A DNA stretch of 64,000 nucleotides from Flavobacteriaceae bacterium UBA3356 (GTDB taxonomy: Bacteria; Bacteroidota; Bacteroidia; Flavobacteriales; Flavobacteriaceae), in assembly GCA_002360635.1 (NCBI GenBank), contig DEQW01000003.1:270966-334965 (forward strand), given 5' to 3'. Below are positions 48,796 to 57,465 of the stretch, piece by piece; the stretch's first letter is position 1, and the number at the start of each line of letters is the position of its first letter. The notes under the pieces are model-generated. The model searched no databases. It saw only the letters and a program-made list of their open reading frames with translations, and was not told where the DNA came from. Both the position numbers and the translations under genes were made by a program.

Positions 48796-49216
48796 AATAG
48801 AAAAATTACTGGACGCCTATTTTGAAGGCAACACCAGTCTTGCTGAAGAAGCTACTTTGCGAGCCTATTTTGCTCAAGATACAGTAGCGCCCCATTTAGC
48901 TATGTATCAACCAATGTTTGCTGGTTTAACAGCCGCTAAACAAGAAACATCAGCTAAAGAAGTAAAACTACCACAACAAAAACAATTGCATAAAAAATGG
49001 TGGTATGGTATAGCAGCATCTGTTGTAGTTGCTATTGGCGTTGCAGGATTTGTTTTTTCTGAACCTAAATTAACGCAAGAAGAACAAGAAGCCCTCATTG
49101 CTTTTCAAAAAACTAAGGAAGCCATGCAGCTAATGTCTAAAAACTTTAATCAAGGAGCCGAAGAGCTCACACATATTTCAACTTTTACACTAACCAAAAA
49201 CAAAATTTTAAAATAA
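48782..49216 (+). CDS. Putative anti-sigma factor membrane protein
   Basis: The 144-residue protein has an N-terminal cytoplasmic part (AKIEKLLDAYFEGNTSLAEEATL) matching flavobacterial anti-sigma-like proteins, a membrane helix at about 77-95 (KWWYGIAASVVVAIGVAGFVF), and a short outer part. Its start overlaps the sigma gene by 14 bp. No canonical zinc motif is present. Anti-sigma role is inferred from the pairing. Confidence 0.6.
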   Translation: MELAKIEKLLDAYFEGNTSLAEEATLRAYFAQDTVAPHLAMYQPMFAGLTAAKQETSAKEVKLPQQKQLHKKWWYGIAASVVVAIGVAGFVFSEPKLTQEEQEALIAFQKTKEAMQLMSKNFNQGAEELTHISTFTLTKNKILK

Positions 49217-49233
49217 CCTATAATTAAACACTT

Positions 49234-49770
49234 ATGAAAAAGTCACTCATTTTAATCGCTTTATTGGTAGCACCTTTTCTTGCATCAGCACAAAACGCAT
49301 TCGATGTATTTGAAGACCAAAAAGACGTAACCTCTTTTGTAGCCACCAAAAATATGTTCAAACTCCTTAGCAAAATGGATTTTGACTCAAACGACCCAGA
49401 AGTAAAGGAATATTTGGAGCTGGTAAATAGTTTAGACAACATTAAAATATTTACAACCGATAATATTTCAGTAGCTTCAAAAATGAACGATGCGGTTTCA
49501 AAATATGTTTCTGCTTCCTCTTCACTTTCTGAATTAATGCGGGTAAAAGATGATGGTAAAAACATTAAATTTTATTCAAAAGAAGGAAAAGATACAAATC
49601 ACGTTAGCGAATTGTTGATGCATCTTACTGGAGACCTTGACGGAAAAGAACGTACCGTAATTATGAGCATTACCGGAAATATCGATCTTAAAAAAGTGTC
49701 AAAACTTACAAAAGACCTTAATGTGCCGGGTACCGAGGAACTGAAGAACATTGACAAGAAAAAACAATAA
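49234..49770 (+). CDS. Exported DUF4252 protein
   Basis: The 178-residue protein has a signal peptide ending PFLASAQ. The body fits DUF4252: VATKNMFKLLSKMDFDSND, SLDNIKIFTTDNISVA and FYSKEGKDTNHVSELLMHLTG. DUF4252 proteins typically follow ECF sigma genes in flavobacteria, with no known activity. It is the third gene of the operon, 17 bp after the membrane gene. Confidence 0.82.
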   Translation: MKKSLILIALLVAPFLASAQNAFDVFEDQKDVTSFVATKNMFKLLSKMDFDSNDPEVKEYLELVNSLDNIKIFTTDNISVASKMNDAVSKYVSASSSLSELMRVKDDGKNIKFYSKEGKDTNHVSELLMHLTGDLDGKERTVIMSITGNIDLKKVSKLTKDLNVPGTEELKNIDKKKQ

Positions 49771-49772
49771 TT

Positions 49773-50342
49773 ATGACACTTACACGATATATATTAGCCT
49801 TTACATTAGCAATTCTTGCATTGTTTTCCTGTGATAATTCAGGGTCCCTACAGCAATATTTGGTAGATAAACAAGATGACGATAAATTTTTAAAAGTAGA
49901 TCTGGCCACCAGTTTATTGCAAAGTGAAGACAGTGATTTTACACAAGAAGAAAAAGAAATTTTAGAAAGTGTAAAAAAAATAAACGTAGTTGCTTATCCC
50001 TTAAAAGGAGAAAACAAAACTGATTATCAAGCTGAAAAGGAAAAAGTAAACTCAATCCTTAAAGAAGAGAAATACAAAACCCTTTTAAAAATGGGGTCTA
50101 ACAATCGAGGCGCAACGTTAAAGTACACAGGTGAAGAAGATGCCATAGATGAGCTAATTGTCTTTGCCAGTGATGAAGAACGCGGTTTCGCAGTATTTAG
50201 ATTATTGGGCAATAATATGAGACCTGATAAAATGATAAAGCTAATGAATTCCATTGATCGTGGCGATATTGATATCAACCAATTGAGCGGAATAGGCGAT
50301 ATTCTAAGTATGGGAAATGATAGTACTGCTGTTAAACAGTAA
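49773..50342 (+). CDS. DUF4252 lipoprotein
   Basis: The 189-residue protein has a lipoprotein signal with lipobox LFSC (MTLTRYILAFTLAILALFSC). The mature part has the DUF4252 features SVKKINVVAYPLKGENKTDYQ, DELIVFASDEERGFAVFRLLG and NNMRPDKMIKLMNSIDRG. It is a paralogue of the preceding gene with a different membrane address, 2 bp downstream. A terminator follows. Confidence 0.82.
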   Translation: MTLTRYILAFTLAILALFSCDNSGSLQQYLVDKQDDDKFLKVDLATSLLQSEDSDFTQEEKEILESVKKINVVAYPLKGENKTDYQAEKEKVNSILKEEKYKTLLKMGSNNRGATLKYTGEEDAIDELIVFASDEERGFAVFRLLGNNMRPDKMIKLMNSIDRGDIDINQLSGIGDILSMGNDSTAVKQ

Positions 50343-50366
50343 AAAACAAAGTAGCTAAATTTAATA

Positions 50367-50400
50367 AAAAAAGCTTCAGAAAATATCTGAAGCTTTTTTA
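50367..50400. terminator. Bidirectional intrinsic terminator
   Basis: A perfect 14-bp stem AAAAAAGCTTCAGA (50367-50380) / TCTGAAGCTTTTTT (50386-50399) with a 5-nt loop ends both the DUF4252 operon and the convergent purB gene. Confidence 0.92.
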
Positions 50401-50418
50401 TTTCAAGTTTTTGGGAAA

Positions 50419-51762
50419 TTAAATTCCAGTATAGTTTGAAGGCGTAATAACCCGCATTTCTTCTTTAACCCCTTCGGAAACATCTAATGTTTCAATAAAA
50501 TCGGCCATCGATTGTTTTGTAATGGCTTCGTTGGTTCGAGTAAGCCCTTTCAATGCTTCATAAGGGTTTGCATAACCTTCCCTCCGTAAAATGGTTTGAA
50601 TGGCTTCGGCTACTACCGCCCAGTTTTTTTCAAGGTCTTCATTAAATTTGGCTTCATTCAGCAATAATTTACCCAAACCTTTTAAAGTTGACTGAAAGCC
50701 AATTAACGTATGTCCAATGGGTACACCAATATTTCGTAATACGGTACTATCGGTTAAATCACGTTGCAAGCGGCTAATAGGTAATTTAGCTGAAAGGTGT
50801 TCAAAAATTGCGTTTGCAATCCCTAAATTCCCTTCGCTATTTTCAAAGTCGATCGGGTTTACTTTATGTGGCATAGCCGAAGAACCTACTTCACCCTTCT
50901 TAATTTTCTGTTTAAAGTAATCCATTGATACGTAACTCCAAATATCACGATCCAGATCGATTAAAATGTTGTTGATACGTTTTAGGCAATCAAACAAAGC
51001 CGCCATATGGTCGTAATGCTCAATTTGCGTAGTAGGGAAGGAGTGGTGCAATCCTAATTTGGATTGTACAAAATTTTGACCAAACGCTTTCCAGTCCACA
51101 TCAGGATAGGCAACTTTATGAGCATTAAAATTCCCTGTAGCACCACCAAATTTGGCTGCACTTTTAATATTGTCCAATAAATCGAACTGTTCTTCAATAC
51201 GCGTAACAAACACATCAATTTCTTTTCCTAAACGGGTTGGCGAAGCTGGTTGACCGTGTGTGCGCGCTAACATTGGGACGTTTGCCCAGTCTTCAGCCAA
51301 TTCTTTAAGTTTCTTTTTTACGTCCAATAACAAAGGCACGTAGACCTCGTTCATGGCTTCTTTTAAAGACAACGGAATAGCTGTATTGTTGATATCCTGA
51401 GAGGTCAAACCAAAATGGATAAACTCTTTAAATTTTTCCAATCCTAGGGCATCAAACTTTTCTTTTATAAAATATTCTACCGCTTTTACATCGTGGTTGG
51501 TTACCTTTTCGGTGTCTTTTATCTTTTGAGCGTCTTCTGTGGAAAAATTAGTGTATAATTTCCGAAGTGCCTCAAATTTTGATGTGTCAAAATCACTTAA
51601 TTGCGGTAAAGGGAGTTCTACCAAAGCGATAAAATACTCGACTTCTACCTGTACTCGGTATTTAATAAGGGCTTCTTCAGAAAAGAAAGGGATAAGGTCT
51701 TTCGTTTTCGATGCATATCGACCATCTATTGGTGATATTGCTTGTAGTGCGTTGCTTGCCAT
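50419..51762 (-). CDS. purB: Adenylosuccinate lyase
   Basis: This purine enzyme cleaves SAICAR and adenylosuccinate, releasing fumarate. The 447-residue protein has the fumarase-superfamily signature GSSAMPHKVNPIDFENSEG, the helical tetramer body, and the N-terminal LQAISPIDGRYASKT. The ATG at 51762 is preceded by a minus-7 element (TATCTTTG, reverse complement of 51782-51789). A HEAT-like gene and a sirtuin gene are upstream on the same strand. Confidence 0.95.
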   Translation of the reverse strand: MASNALQAISPIDGRYASKTKDLIPFFSEEALIKYRVQVEVEYFIALVELPLPQLSDFDTSKFEALRKLYTNFSTEDAQKIKDTEKVTNHDVKAVEYFIKEKFDALGLEKFKEFIHFGLTSQDINNTAIPLSLKEAMNEVYVPLLLDVKKKLKELAEDWANVPMLARTHGQPASPTRLGKEIDVFVTRIEEQFDLLDNIKSAAKFGGATGNFNAHKVAYPDVDWKAFGQNFVQSKLGLHHSFPTTQIEHYDHMAALFDCLKRINNILIDLDRDIWSYVSMDYFKQKIKKGEVGSSAMPHKVNPIDFENSEGNLGIANAIFEHLSAKLPISRLQRDLTDSTVLRNIGVPIGHTLIGFQSTLKGLGKLLLNEAKFNEDLEKNWAVVAEAIQTILRREGYANPYEALKGLTRTNEAITKQSMADFIETLDVSEGVKEEMRVITPSNYTGI

Positions 51763-51828
51763 GGGTTGAAATTTAAAGGTGCAAAGATACTAAATTTTAA
51801 CACCTAACGGCTCGATTTTCACTTCAGT

Positions 51829-52410
51829 TTAAAGGTGTTTTTTCTGAAATGTAGCAATCTGCTTAATCGTGTTTTTTCCCCTAGCCTTATACCCTGCACT
51901 GCCAGTGTGAATGTTTTGTTCAATAATTTGTTTTAATTCGGGATGTATCCAATCAAACTCGGTGCCTAAATAAAATAATGCCGTCATTGCCCGCGCCTGG
52001 CACGCTATTTTTTTATCGGTTATCAACCAATCGAAACAACTTTCGATCATTGTCTTTTTATGTGTGTCGGTAAAATGTAAGCGTATTTCTTCTTCCTCCT
52101 TTTTATAATATGAAATGGTAATCATTTCGCAAATATGTGCCAAAGGTCGGAGCGTTTGGTCACGGGTTATGATAGGTAGTTTTTCAAAAAAGAAATCTAA
52201 ATGGGTAAATAAAAGTTCTGGTTGTTCTAAATACACGAACTCCAATACCCAAGCGGCTTTATACGATAAATCATCTTTTGATGTAAGACAGTAGGTAAGT
52301 AGTTCGCCAAAAGTCTCGGGATGTGCAATCACCCAATGTGCAGCATCTAACCTATTTTTTCGGTATGCTTTTGTGTAGGATAGCTGCTGTAATAATTCAG
52401 AATTATTCAT
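51829..52410 (-). CDS. HEAT-repeat-like protein of unknown function
   Basis: The 193-residue protein is all-helical with armadillo/HEAT-like segments (DDLSYKAAWVLEFVYLEQPE, KKIACQARAMTALFYLGTEF). It lies upstream of purB in the same direction and is one base from the sirtuin stop. Relatives have been misnamed adenylosuccinate lyase because of this neighbour; the sequence itself gives no lyase motif. Confidence 0.6.
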   Translation of the reverse strand: MNNSELLQQLSYTKAYRKNRLDAAHWVIAHPETFGELLTYCLTSKDDLSYKAAWVLEFVYLEQPELLFTHLDFFFEKLPIITRDQTLRPLAHICEMITISYYKKEEEEIRLHFTDTHKKTMIESCFDWLITDKKIACQARAMTALFYLGTEFDWIHPELKQIIEQNIHTGSAGYKARGKNTIKQIATFQKKHL

Positions 52411-53093
52411 TAAACGGTTAGTTTTTCAATCGCGGCAATTACTTTAGGAACACCCTTAGACGCCTTTTCGGCAAACACTGAAATCTGTTCCGAAGACTGT
52501 ATCGAGGGATTAGGATCTACAAAATAAATGGGAACATTATCAGCAGCATACTGTATTAGTGCTGCAGCAGGATATACTTGCATTGAAGTGCCAATAACGA
52601 TTAAAACATCGGCTTCGATAACGTAGTTGGTTGCGTAGTTCATCATCGGGACCATTTCGCCAAACCAAACTACGTGAGGGCGTAATTGATGGTTTTCATC
52701 GCAACAATCGCCAAGGTTGAGGTCTTTTTTCCAGTCTAAAATCGTGTTTTCATTACCTGTGCTGCGTACTTTTAGCAATTCGCCATGCAAGTGAACAACG
52801 TTTGTACTTCCTGCCCGTTCGTGTAGGTCATCTACATTTTGGGTGATGATGGTTACGTCGTGATTTTGTTCTAATTCAACCAAAGCCTTGTGGGCTGCAT
52901 TGGGCTGAACTTCCAGTAATTGTTTGCGCCGTTTGTTATAAAAGTCCAATACCAATTCGGGGTCTTTGGCAAAGCCTTCAGGAGAGGCTACTTCCATAAT
53001 ATCGTGATTTTCCCAAAGGCCATTGCTATCTCTAAACGTATTAATGCCACTTTCTGCACTCATTCCGGCGCCCGTTAAAACTACAATATTCAT
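52410..53093 (-). CDS. cobB: Sirtuin-type NAD-dependent protein deacylase
   Basis: The 227-residue class III sirtuin removes acyl groups from lysine using NAD. NAD-binding motifs are GAGMSAESGI, TQNVDDLHERAG and HLHGEL, with VVWFGE in the active core. The Tyr and Arg of FAKDPELVLDFYNKRRKQ are the Tyr/Arg pair that favours succinyl/malonyl lysine. The usual zinc cysteines are poorly kept: after HLHGEL only DCC remains where E. coli CobB has a Cys plus a CxCC cluster. So the zinc ribbon may be missing. Confidence 0.85.
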   Translation of the reverse strand: MNIVVLTGAGMSAESGINTFRDSNGLWENHDIMEVASPEGFAKDPELVLDFYNKRRKQLLEVQPNAAHKALVELEQNHDVTIITQNVDDLHERAGSTNVVHLHGELLKVRSTGNENTILDWKKDLNLGDCCDENHQLRPHVVWFGEMVPMMNYATNYVIEADVLIVIGTSMQVYPAAALIQYAADNVPIYFVDPNPSIQSSEQISVFAEKASKGVPKVIAAIEKLTV

Positions 53094-53140
53094 TGATCTA
53101 TTTTTTTATATCTTCGTTTTTTTAAAAATACTTATTTCTA

Positions 53141-53800
53141 TTGGATTCCCAACTTTTAAAATATTTACAAAACCATATTACCGATAGGCGCCAAGAACTT
53201 TTTAAAGAAGTTTTGGCCAGACGAACCCGTCATTTTACTGTCGTGACCGAAGATGTTTATCAATTGCATAATACCAGTGCCGTGATGCGTACCTGCGATG
53301 TTTTTGGTATTCAAGATCTGCACGTAGTAGAAGAAAAACTAGGCAAACGTGTGGATAGGGAAATTGCAATGGGTGCTCAAAAGTGGGTGAGTTTAAACCG
53401 TTACGATTCAATAGAAACCTGTATGGATACACTGAAGCAGCAAGATTATCAGCTTATCGCCACCACGCCACATAACGAATCTACCCTATTGCACGAATTT
53501 GATGTAACCAAAAAAAGCGCTTTTTTCTTCGGAAAAGAACGAGAAGGGCTAAGCGATACGGTTTTAAATAATGCTGATGGATATTTGAAAATTCCAATGT
53601 ACGGTTTTACCGAAAGCCTAAATATTTCAGTTTCCGCAGCTATTATTTTACAAGATGTAGTGACAAGGTTAAAACAAAGTGATATTGATTGGAAACTTTC
53701 CGAAGAAGAGAAACACGAAATAGAGTTGATGTGGACAAAGAACACGTTAAAGAGTTCCGAAAAAATAATAAAGCGATATCACGAGCAAAAAAAATTGTAA
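53141..53800 (+). CDS. TrmH/SpoU family RNA 2'-O-methyltransferase
   Basis: The 219-residue SPOUT protein transfers methyl from SAM to a ribose 2'-OH, most probably tRNA Gm18 (TrmH-like). Motif 1 is HNTSAVMRTCD, motif 2 is FFFGKEREGLSD and motif 3 is IPMYGFTESLNISVSAAI, all intact. The start is TTG at 53141, with no ATG nearby. It stands divergent from the sirtuin operon. Confidence 0.87.
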   Translation: MDSQLLKYLQNHITDRRQELFKEVLARRTRHFTVVTEDVYQLHNTSAVMRTCDVFGIQDLHVVEEKLGKRVDREIAMGAQKWVSLNRYDSIETCMDTLKQQDYQLIATTPHNESTLLHEFDVTKKSAFFFGKEREGLSDTVLNNADGYLKIPMYGFTESLNISVSAAIILQDVVTRLKQSDIDWKLSEEEKHEIELMWTKNTLKSSEKIIKRYHEQKKL

Positions 53801-53839
53801 ATTAGAGTCTTGCAATAGTATTAACCTAACAATTACATT

Positions 53840-54214
53840 ATGAAACATAATATTTTCGCGTGGGTTGAAATACCAGTAAATAATATGGAGCGTGCCATTA
53901 AATTTTATGAAAAAGTACTCAATGTAACCATAAAACCGGTAGATTTTGGTGGACTTAAAATGGGCTGGTTTCCTTTTGTTGAAGATGCTCCCGGCGCTAC
54001 AGGTACATTGATAGAGCAGGAAAGTTATATTCCAAGCCAAGAAGGGCCGTTGGTTTATTTTTATAGTGAAGATGTTAAGCTTGAACTTGATAGAGTAGAA
54101 GATGCTGGTGGAAAAATTTATCAAGAAAAGACCGAGATTTCTCCAGAGCATGGTTATATGGCTGCTTTTATAGATTGCGAGGGAAATAGGGTAGCTTTGC
54201 ATTCACAAAAATAA
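53840..54214 (+). CDS. VOC (glyoxalase/dioxygenase-like) family protein
   Basis: The 124-residue protein has the paired beta-alpha-beta VOC modules: IFAWVEIPVNNMERAIKFYE and YFYSEDVKLELDRVEDAGGK, with the metal or substrate face closed by YMAAFIDCEGNRVALHS. The enzyme activity is not known. Confidence 0.82.
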   Translation: MKHNIFAWVEIPVNNMERAIKFYEKVLNVTIKPVDFGGLKMGWFPFVEDAPGATGTLIEQESYIPSQEGPLVYFYSEDVKLELDRVEDAGGKIYQEKTEISPEHGYMAAFIDCEGNRVALHSQK

Positions 54215-54249
54215 CCGCTTTCTTTTCAGAAATTTTTAAAAAACAAATA

Positions 54250-54822
54250 ATGAAATTAGTCTTTGCCACGCACAATAAAAATAAACTGAAAGAAGTAAAG
54301 GCCTTGCTTCCGCATCATTTTGAAATATTAAGCCTTACCGATATTGGTTGCAATGAAGAAATTCCTGAAACGGCCGATACCATTGAAGGCAATGCCATTT
54401 TAAAAGCTAATTATGTGCGCGACAATTACGATCTTAGCTGTTTTGCAGATGATACTGGATTGGAAGTAGCTTCGTTAGATGGTGAACCCGGTGTGTATAG
54501 TGCTCGCTACGCAGGTGAGGATAAAAGTTCAGAAGCTAATATTGAAAAGCTTTTGAAAAATCTAGACGGAAAGAAAGACCGATCTGCTAGGTTTAAAACA
54601 GCAATTGCCCTGACATTGAACAATTCTGAAGTATTATTTCTGGGCATCTGTGAAGGTGAAATTACAGCTGAAAAAAGAGGCGAAGGTGGTTTTGGTTACG
54701 ACCCAATATTCAAACCAAATGGTTTTGATGAGACTTTTGCCGAGATGAAGTTAACCCAAAAAAGTGAAATTGGTCATAGGGGTAAAGCCATGCGCCAACT
54801 TATAGAATATCTTCGGGAATAA
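54250..54822 (+). CDS. rdgB: XTP/dITP diphosphatase (RdgB/HAM1)
   Basis: The 190-residue housecleaning enzyme hydrolyses non-canonical purine NTPs to NMPs. It has the start MKLVFATHNKNKLKEVK, the metal/substrate residues in TGLEVASLDGEPGVYSARYAG and the end FAEMKLTQKSEIGHRGKAM. Full length. Confidence 0.93.
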   Translation: MKLVFATHNKNKLKEVKALLPHHFEILSLTDIGCNEEIPETADTIEGNAILKANYVRDNYDLSCFADDTGLEVASLDGEPGVYSARYAGEDKSSEANIEKLLKNLDGKKDRSARFKTAIALTLNNSEVLFLGICEGEITAEKRGEGGFGYDPIFKPNGFDETFAEMKLTQKSEIGHRGKAMRQLIEYLRE

Positions 54823-54832
54823 AATTTTAGTG

Positions 54833-55429
54833 TTATTTTATTAATACATTTAAAGGGACTCGAGCTCCTAAATAATAGTGAAACCTATGCTGCTCATCGA
54901 CTATATCAATAGCACCAAAAAGTGCTCCACCATCTATGGTTAATACATTTTTAATTCGGTAGTTTAATGCTAATTTCAATAAAATATCTACTGAGCTATA
55001 ATCTTTACCCTCTACATCTTTAATATCTTCAAAATCCGGTTTATTTAATAGAAAACCAGCTCCCAACCCCGCGTTTATAAATAAGTTTGAATTGAACATT
55101 TCAGCTGCAACACTTGGTATTAAATTTATACTGTTGAATTTATTATTTCCATAATTAGGGGAAGAAGTAGTCACATAAAATAACTCTGCTATGTATGCAA
55201 ACGTGTTTTCGGTGTAATAAGCCGCATAGCCTCCAAAAGCAATGTTGCTATCGGCTTCTGTTACTTTTGTACCTTCGGATATTCCATAATCTGAGATTAT
55301 AATTTCATCCTCATCGTCAAACTGAAAGGCAGTCCGGTGATATTGTACAGACGGACCAAACTCAAACGTTTGGGATAAAAGTGGTGAAGAAACAATAAGG
55401 CATAGAAGTAGTAACGTGATTTTTTTCAT
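54833..55429 (-). CDS. Outer-membrane beta-barrel-like exported protein
   Basis: The protein starts at ATG 55429 (MKKITLLLLCLIVSSPLLSQ), a clear signal; the frame extended to 55462 has no support. The mature 179 residues have alternating hydrophobic beta strands (FGGYAAYYTENTFAYIAELF, LFINAGLGAGFLLNKPDF, HYYLGARVPLNVLIK) ending in a barrel-like strand. It fits a porin-family/outer membrane beta-barrel protein of unknown role. It converges with rdgB with a 10-bp gap. Confidence 0.7.
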   Translation of the reverse strand: MKKITLLLLCLIVSSPLLSQTFEFGPSVQYHRTAFQFDDEDEIIISDYGISEGTKVTEADSNIAFGGYAAYYTENTFAYIAELFYVTTSSPNYGNNKFNSINLIPSVAAEMFNSNLFINAGLGAGFLLNKPDFEDIKDVEGKDYSSVDILLKLALNYRIKNVLTIDGGALFGAIDIVDEQHRFHYYLGARVPLNVLIK

Positions 55430-55518
55430 AATATAGGTTAAGTTAGTTGATAATGGGAGCATAAATATATAGATATAAATATTAACTAGGTTTTAAACAA
55501 ATATCCATTTTATTAACT

Positions 55519-55526
55519 TATCTTTG
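55519..55526 (+). promoter_or_regulatory. Minus-7 promoter element of the DEAD-box helicase
   Basis: TATCTTTG matches TAnnTTTG and lies 105 bp before the helicase ATG, giving a leader of about 100 nt that holds a CCTCAGGGTGAGG-type hairpin near 55543. The minus-33 site is not clear. Confidence 0.45.
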
Positions 55527-55631
55527 CCGCTTCAAAAAAAGTCCTCAGGGTGAGGGTTTTGTGTTAGAGTGAAGCCCAAGGTTTAATAGTCGTTTGCTTC
55601 CAACCAACACGCAAACATTTTAAACCATTAT

Positions 55632-57389
55632 ATGGCTACATTTACAGAATTAGGCCTTGAAGAAAACTTACTTCAGGCAATTACTGATATGGGTTTTGAA
55701 ACCCCATCAGAAGTACAAGAAAAAACAATCCCAATCTTACTTGAAAGAGAAACCGATATTGTTTCTTTGGCACAGACCGGAACCGGTAAAACGGCTGCAT
55801 TTGGGTTTCCAATGCTGCAAAAAATACAAATTGAAAGCCGTACTACGCAAGGGCTTATTCTTTCGCCAACACGCGAGTTATGTTTACAAATAACCAAAGA
55901 GCTGGAAAGCTACGGAAAACATAAAAAAGGCCTTAACGTGGTTGCCGTTTACGGCGGAGCAAGCATTACAGATCAAGCACGCCAAATTAAAAAAGGTGCT
56001 CAAATTATCGTTGCTACGCCTGGTAGAATGAAAGATATGATAGGCCGAGGGATGATCGATATTTCAAAAATTGAATATTGTGTGCTAGATGAAGCAGATG
56101 AAATGCTCAACATGGGCTTTTATGAAGATATCACTGAGATATTATCGCATTCACCAAAAGATAAAAGTACGTGGCTTTTTAGCGCAACGATGCCAAAAGA
56201 CGTAGCAAAAATTGCCAAAAAGTTTATGCACAGCCCGGTTGAGATAACCGTTGGAAGCAAAAACGTTGGTACCGAAAGTGTATCACACGAATATTATTTG
56301 GTAAATGCAAGGGATCGATATTTAGCCTTAAAACGTTTGGCAGATGCCAATCCGGATATCTTTTCAGTGGTTTTTTGCCGTACTAAACGTGATACTCAAA
56401 AAGTAGCTGAAAAATTAATTGAAGATGGTTACAATGCAGCTGCAATACACGGAGATTTGAGTCAGAATCAACGTGACTTGGTAATGAAATCCTTTAGAAC
56501 ACGCCAAATACAAATGTTGGTAGCGACAGATGTTGCTGCACGTGGTATTGATGTGGATGATATTACGCACGTAATCAACTATCAATTGCCAGACGAAATA
56601 GAAACCTATACTCACCGTAGCGGCCGTACGGGTCGTGCTGGTAAGAGTGGTGTTTCTATGGTAATTGTTTCTAAAAGTGAGCTTAGAAAGATTAAGAGCA
56701 TAGAAAAAATCATTCAGAGAAACTTTACTAAAAAAGAAGTTCCAAGCGGGATGGAAATTTGTGAAACACAATTGTTCCATTTGGCTAACAGTATAAAAAA
56801 CACAGAAGTAAATCACGAGATAGACCCTTATCTTCCAAATATCAATGAAGTGTTGGAAGGTTTCAGTAAAGAAGAATTAATTAAAAAAGTCTTTTCAGTA
56901 GAGTTTACCCGTTTCTACAATTATTACAAAAACGAGAAAGACTTAAACTCTGCTGTTGGTGATACTTCGGTAGGGAACAGCGAAGACAGTGTACGTTATT
57001 TCATTAACATTGGTGGTCGTGATGATTTTAACTGGATGAGCCTGAAAGACTTCTTAAAAGATTTACTTAACCTAGGTCAGGACGATGTATTCCGCGTTGA
57101 TGTAAAAGATTCATTCTCTTTTTTCAATACGGATAAAAAGCATCAGGATTTAGTGATGAATATATTTAACGATTTCAAATTAGATGGTCGTAATATTTCA
57201 GTAGAAATAAGTAAGGACGGACGGAAAAAAGGCGGTGGACGCAGCGGCGGAAAAGGTGGCCGTGGAAAAGGAAAACGAAGCGGAAAAAGCTTTGATGGCG
57301 GCGGATCTAAATTTAAAGGAAAAAGCCGTAGAAGAAGTGAACGTCCTTCAGGAAAAGGTACAGGTGGAAAACGTAGGAGACGCAATTAA
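55632..57389 (+). CDS. DEAD-box RNA helicase with DbpA-like RNA-binding domain
   Basis: The 585-residue ATP-dependent RNA helicase unwinds structured RNA in ribosome assembly or cold adaptation. It has the Q motif region, AQTGTGKT, PTRELCLQI, DEAD, SAT and HRSGRTGRAG motifs. A DbpA-type RNA-binding domain follows at about 450-525 (SVRYFINIGGRDDFNWMSLK), and the last 60 residues are Gly/Lys/Arg-rich, an unstructured RNA-binding tail. The 100-nt leader suggests regulation at RNA level, as for cold-shock genes. Confidence 0.9.
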   Translation: MATFTELGLEENLLQAITDMGFETPSEVQEKTIPILLERETDIVSLAQTGTGKTAAFGFPMLQKIQIESRTTQGLILSPTRELCLQITKELESYGKHKKGLNVVAVYGGASITDQARQIKKGAQIIVATPGRMKDMIGRGMIDISKIEYCVLDEADEMLNMGFYEDITEILSHSPKDKSTWLFSATMPKDVAKIAKKFMHSPVEITVGSKNVGTESVSHEYYLVNARDRYLALKRLADANPDIFSVVFCRTKRDTQKVAEKLIEDGYNAAAIHGDLSQNQRDLVMKSFRTRQIQMLVATDVAARGIDVDDITHVINYQLPDEIETYTHRSGRTGRAGKSGVSMVIVSKSELRKIKSIEKIIQRNFTKKEVPSGMEICETQLFHLANSIKNTEVNHEIDPYLPNINEVLEGFSKEELIKKVFSVEFTRFYNYYKNEKDLNSAVGDTSVGNSEDSVRYFINIGGRDDFNWMSLKDFLKDLLNLGQDDVFRVDVKDSFSFFNTDKKHQDLVMNIFNDFKLDGRNISVEISKDGRKKGGGRSGGKGGRGKGKRSGKSFDGGGSKFKGKSRRRSERPSGKGTGGKRRRRN

Positions 57390-57465
57390 AAAAATAAATT
57401 AGCCTACTTTTGAAACTTTGGCATAGATTTATCGTCTATCTTATGTAAATTTACCCCAATTAGTT

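Noticed and set aside
51829..52410. Second adenylosuccinate lyase
   Set aside because: The chain is short and helical-repeat-like with no fumarase-superfamily signature; the name would come only from the neighbouring purB.
53747..54202. 151-codon minus-strand ORF opposite the VOC gene
   Set aside because: Shadow of the VOC reading frame; no signal or domain pattern, Phe/Tyr/Ile-rich as expected of antisense AT-rich DNA.
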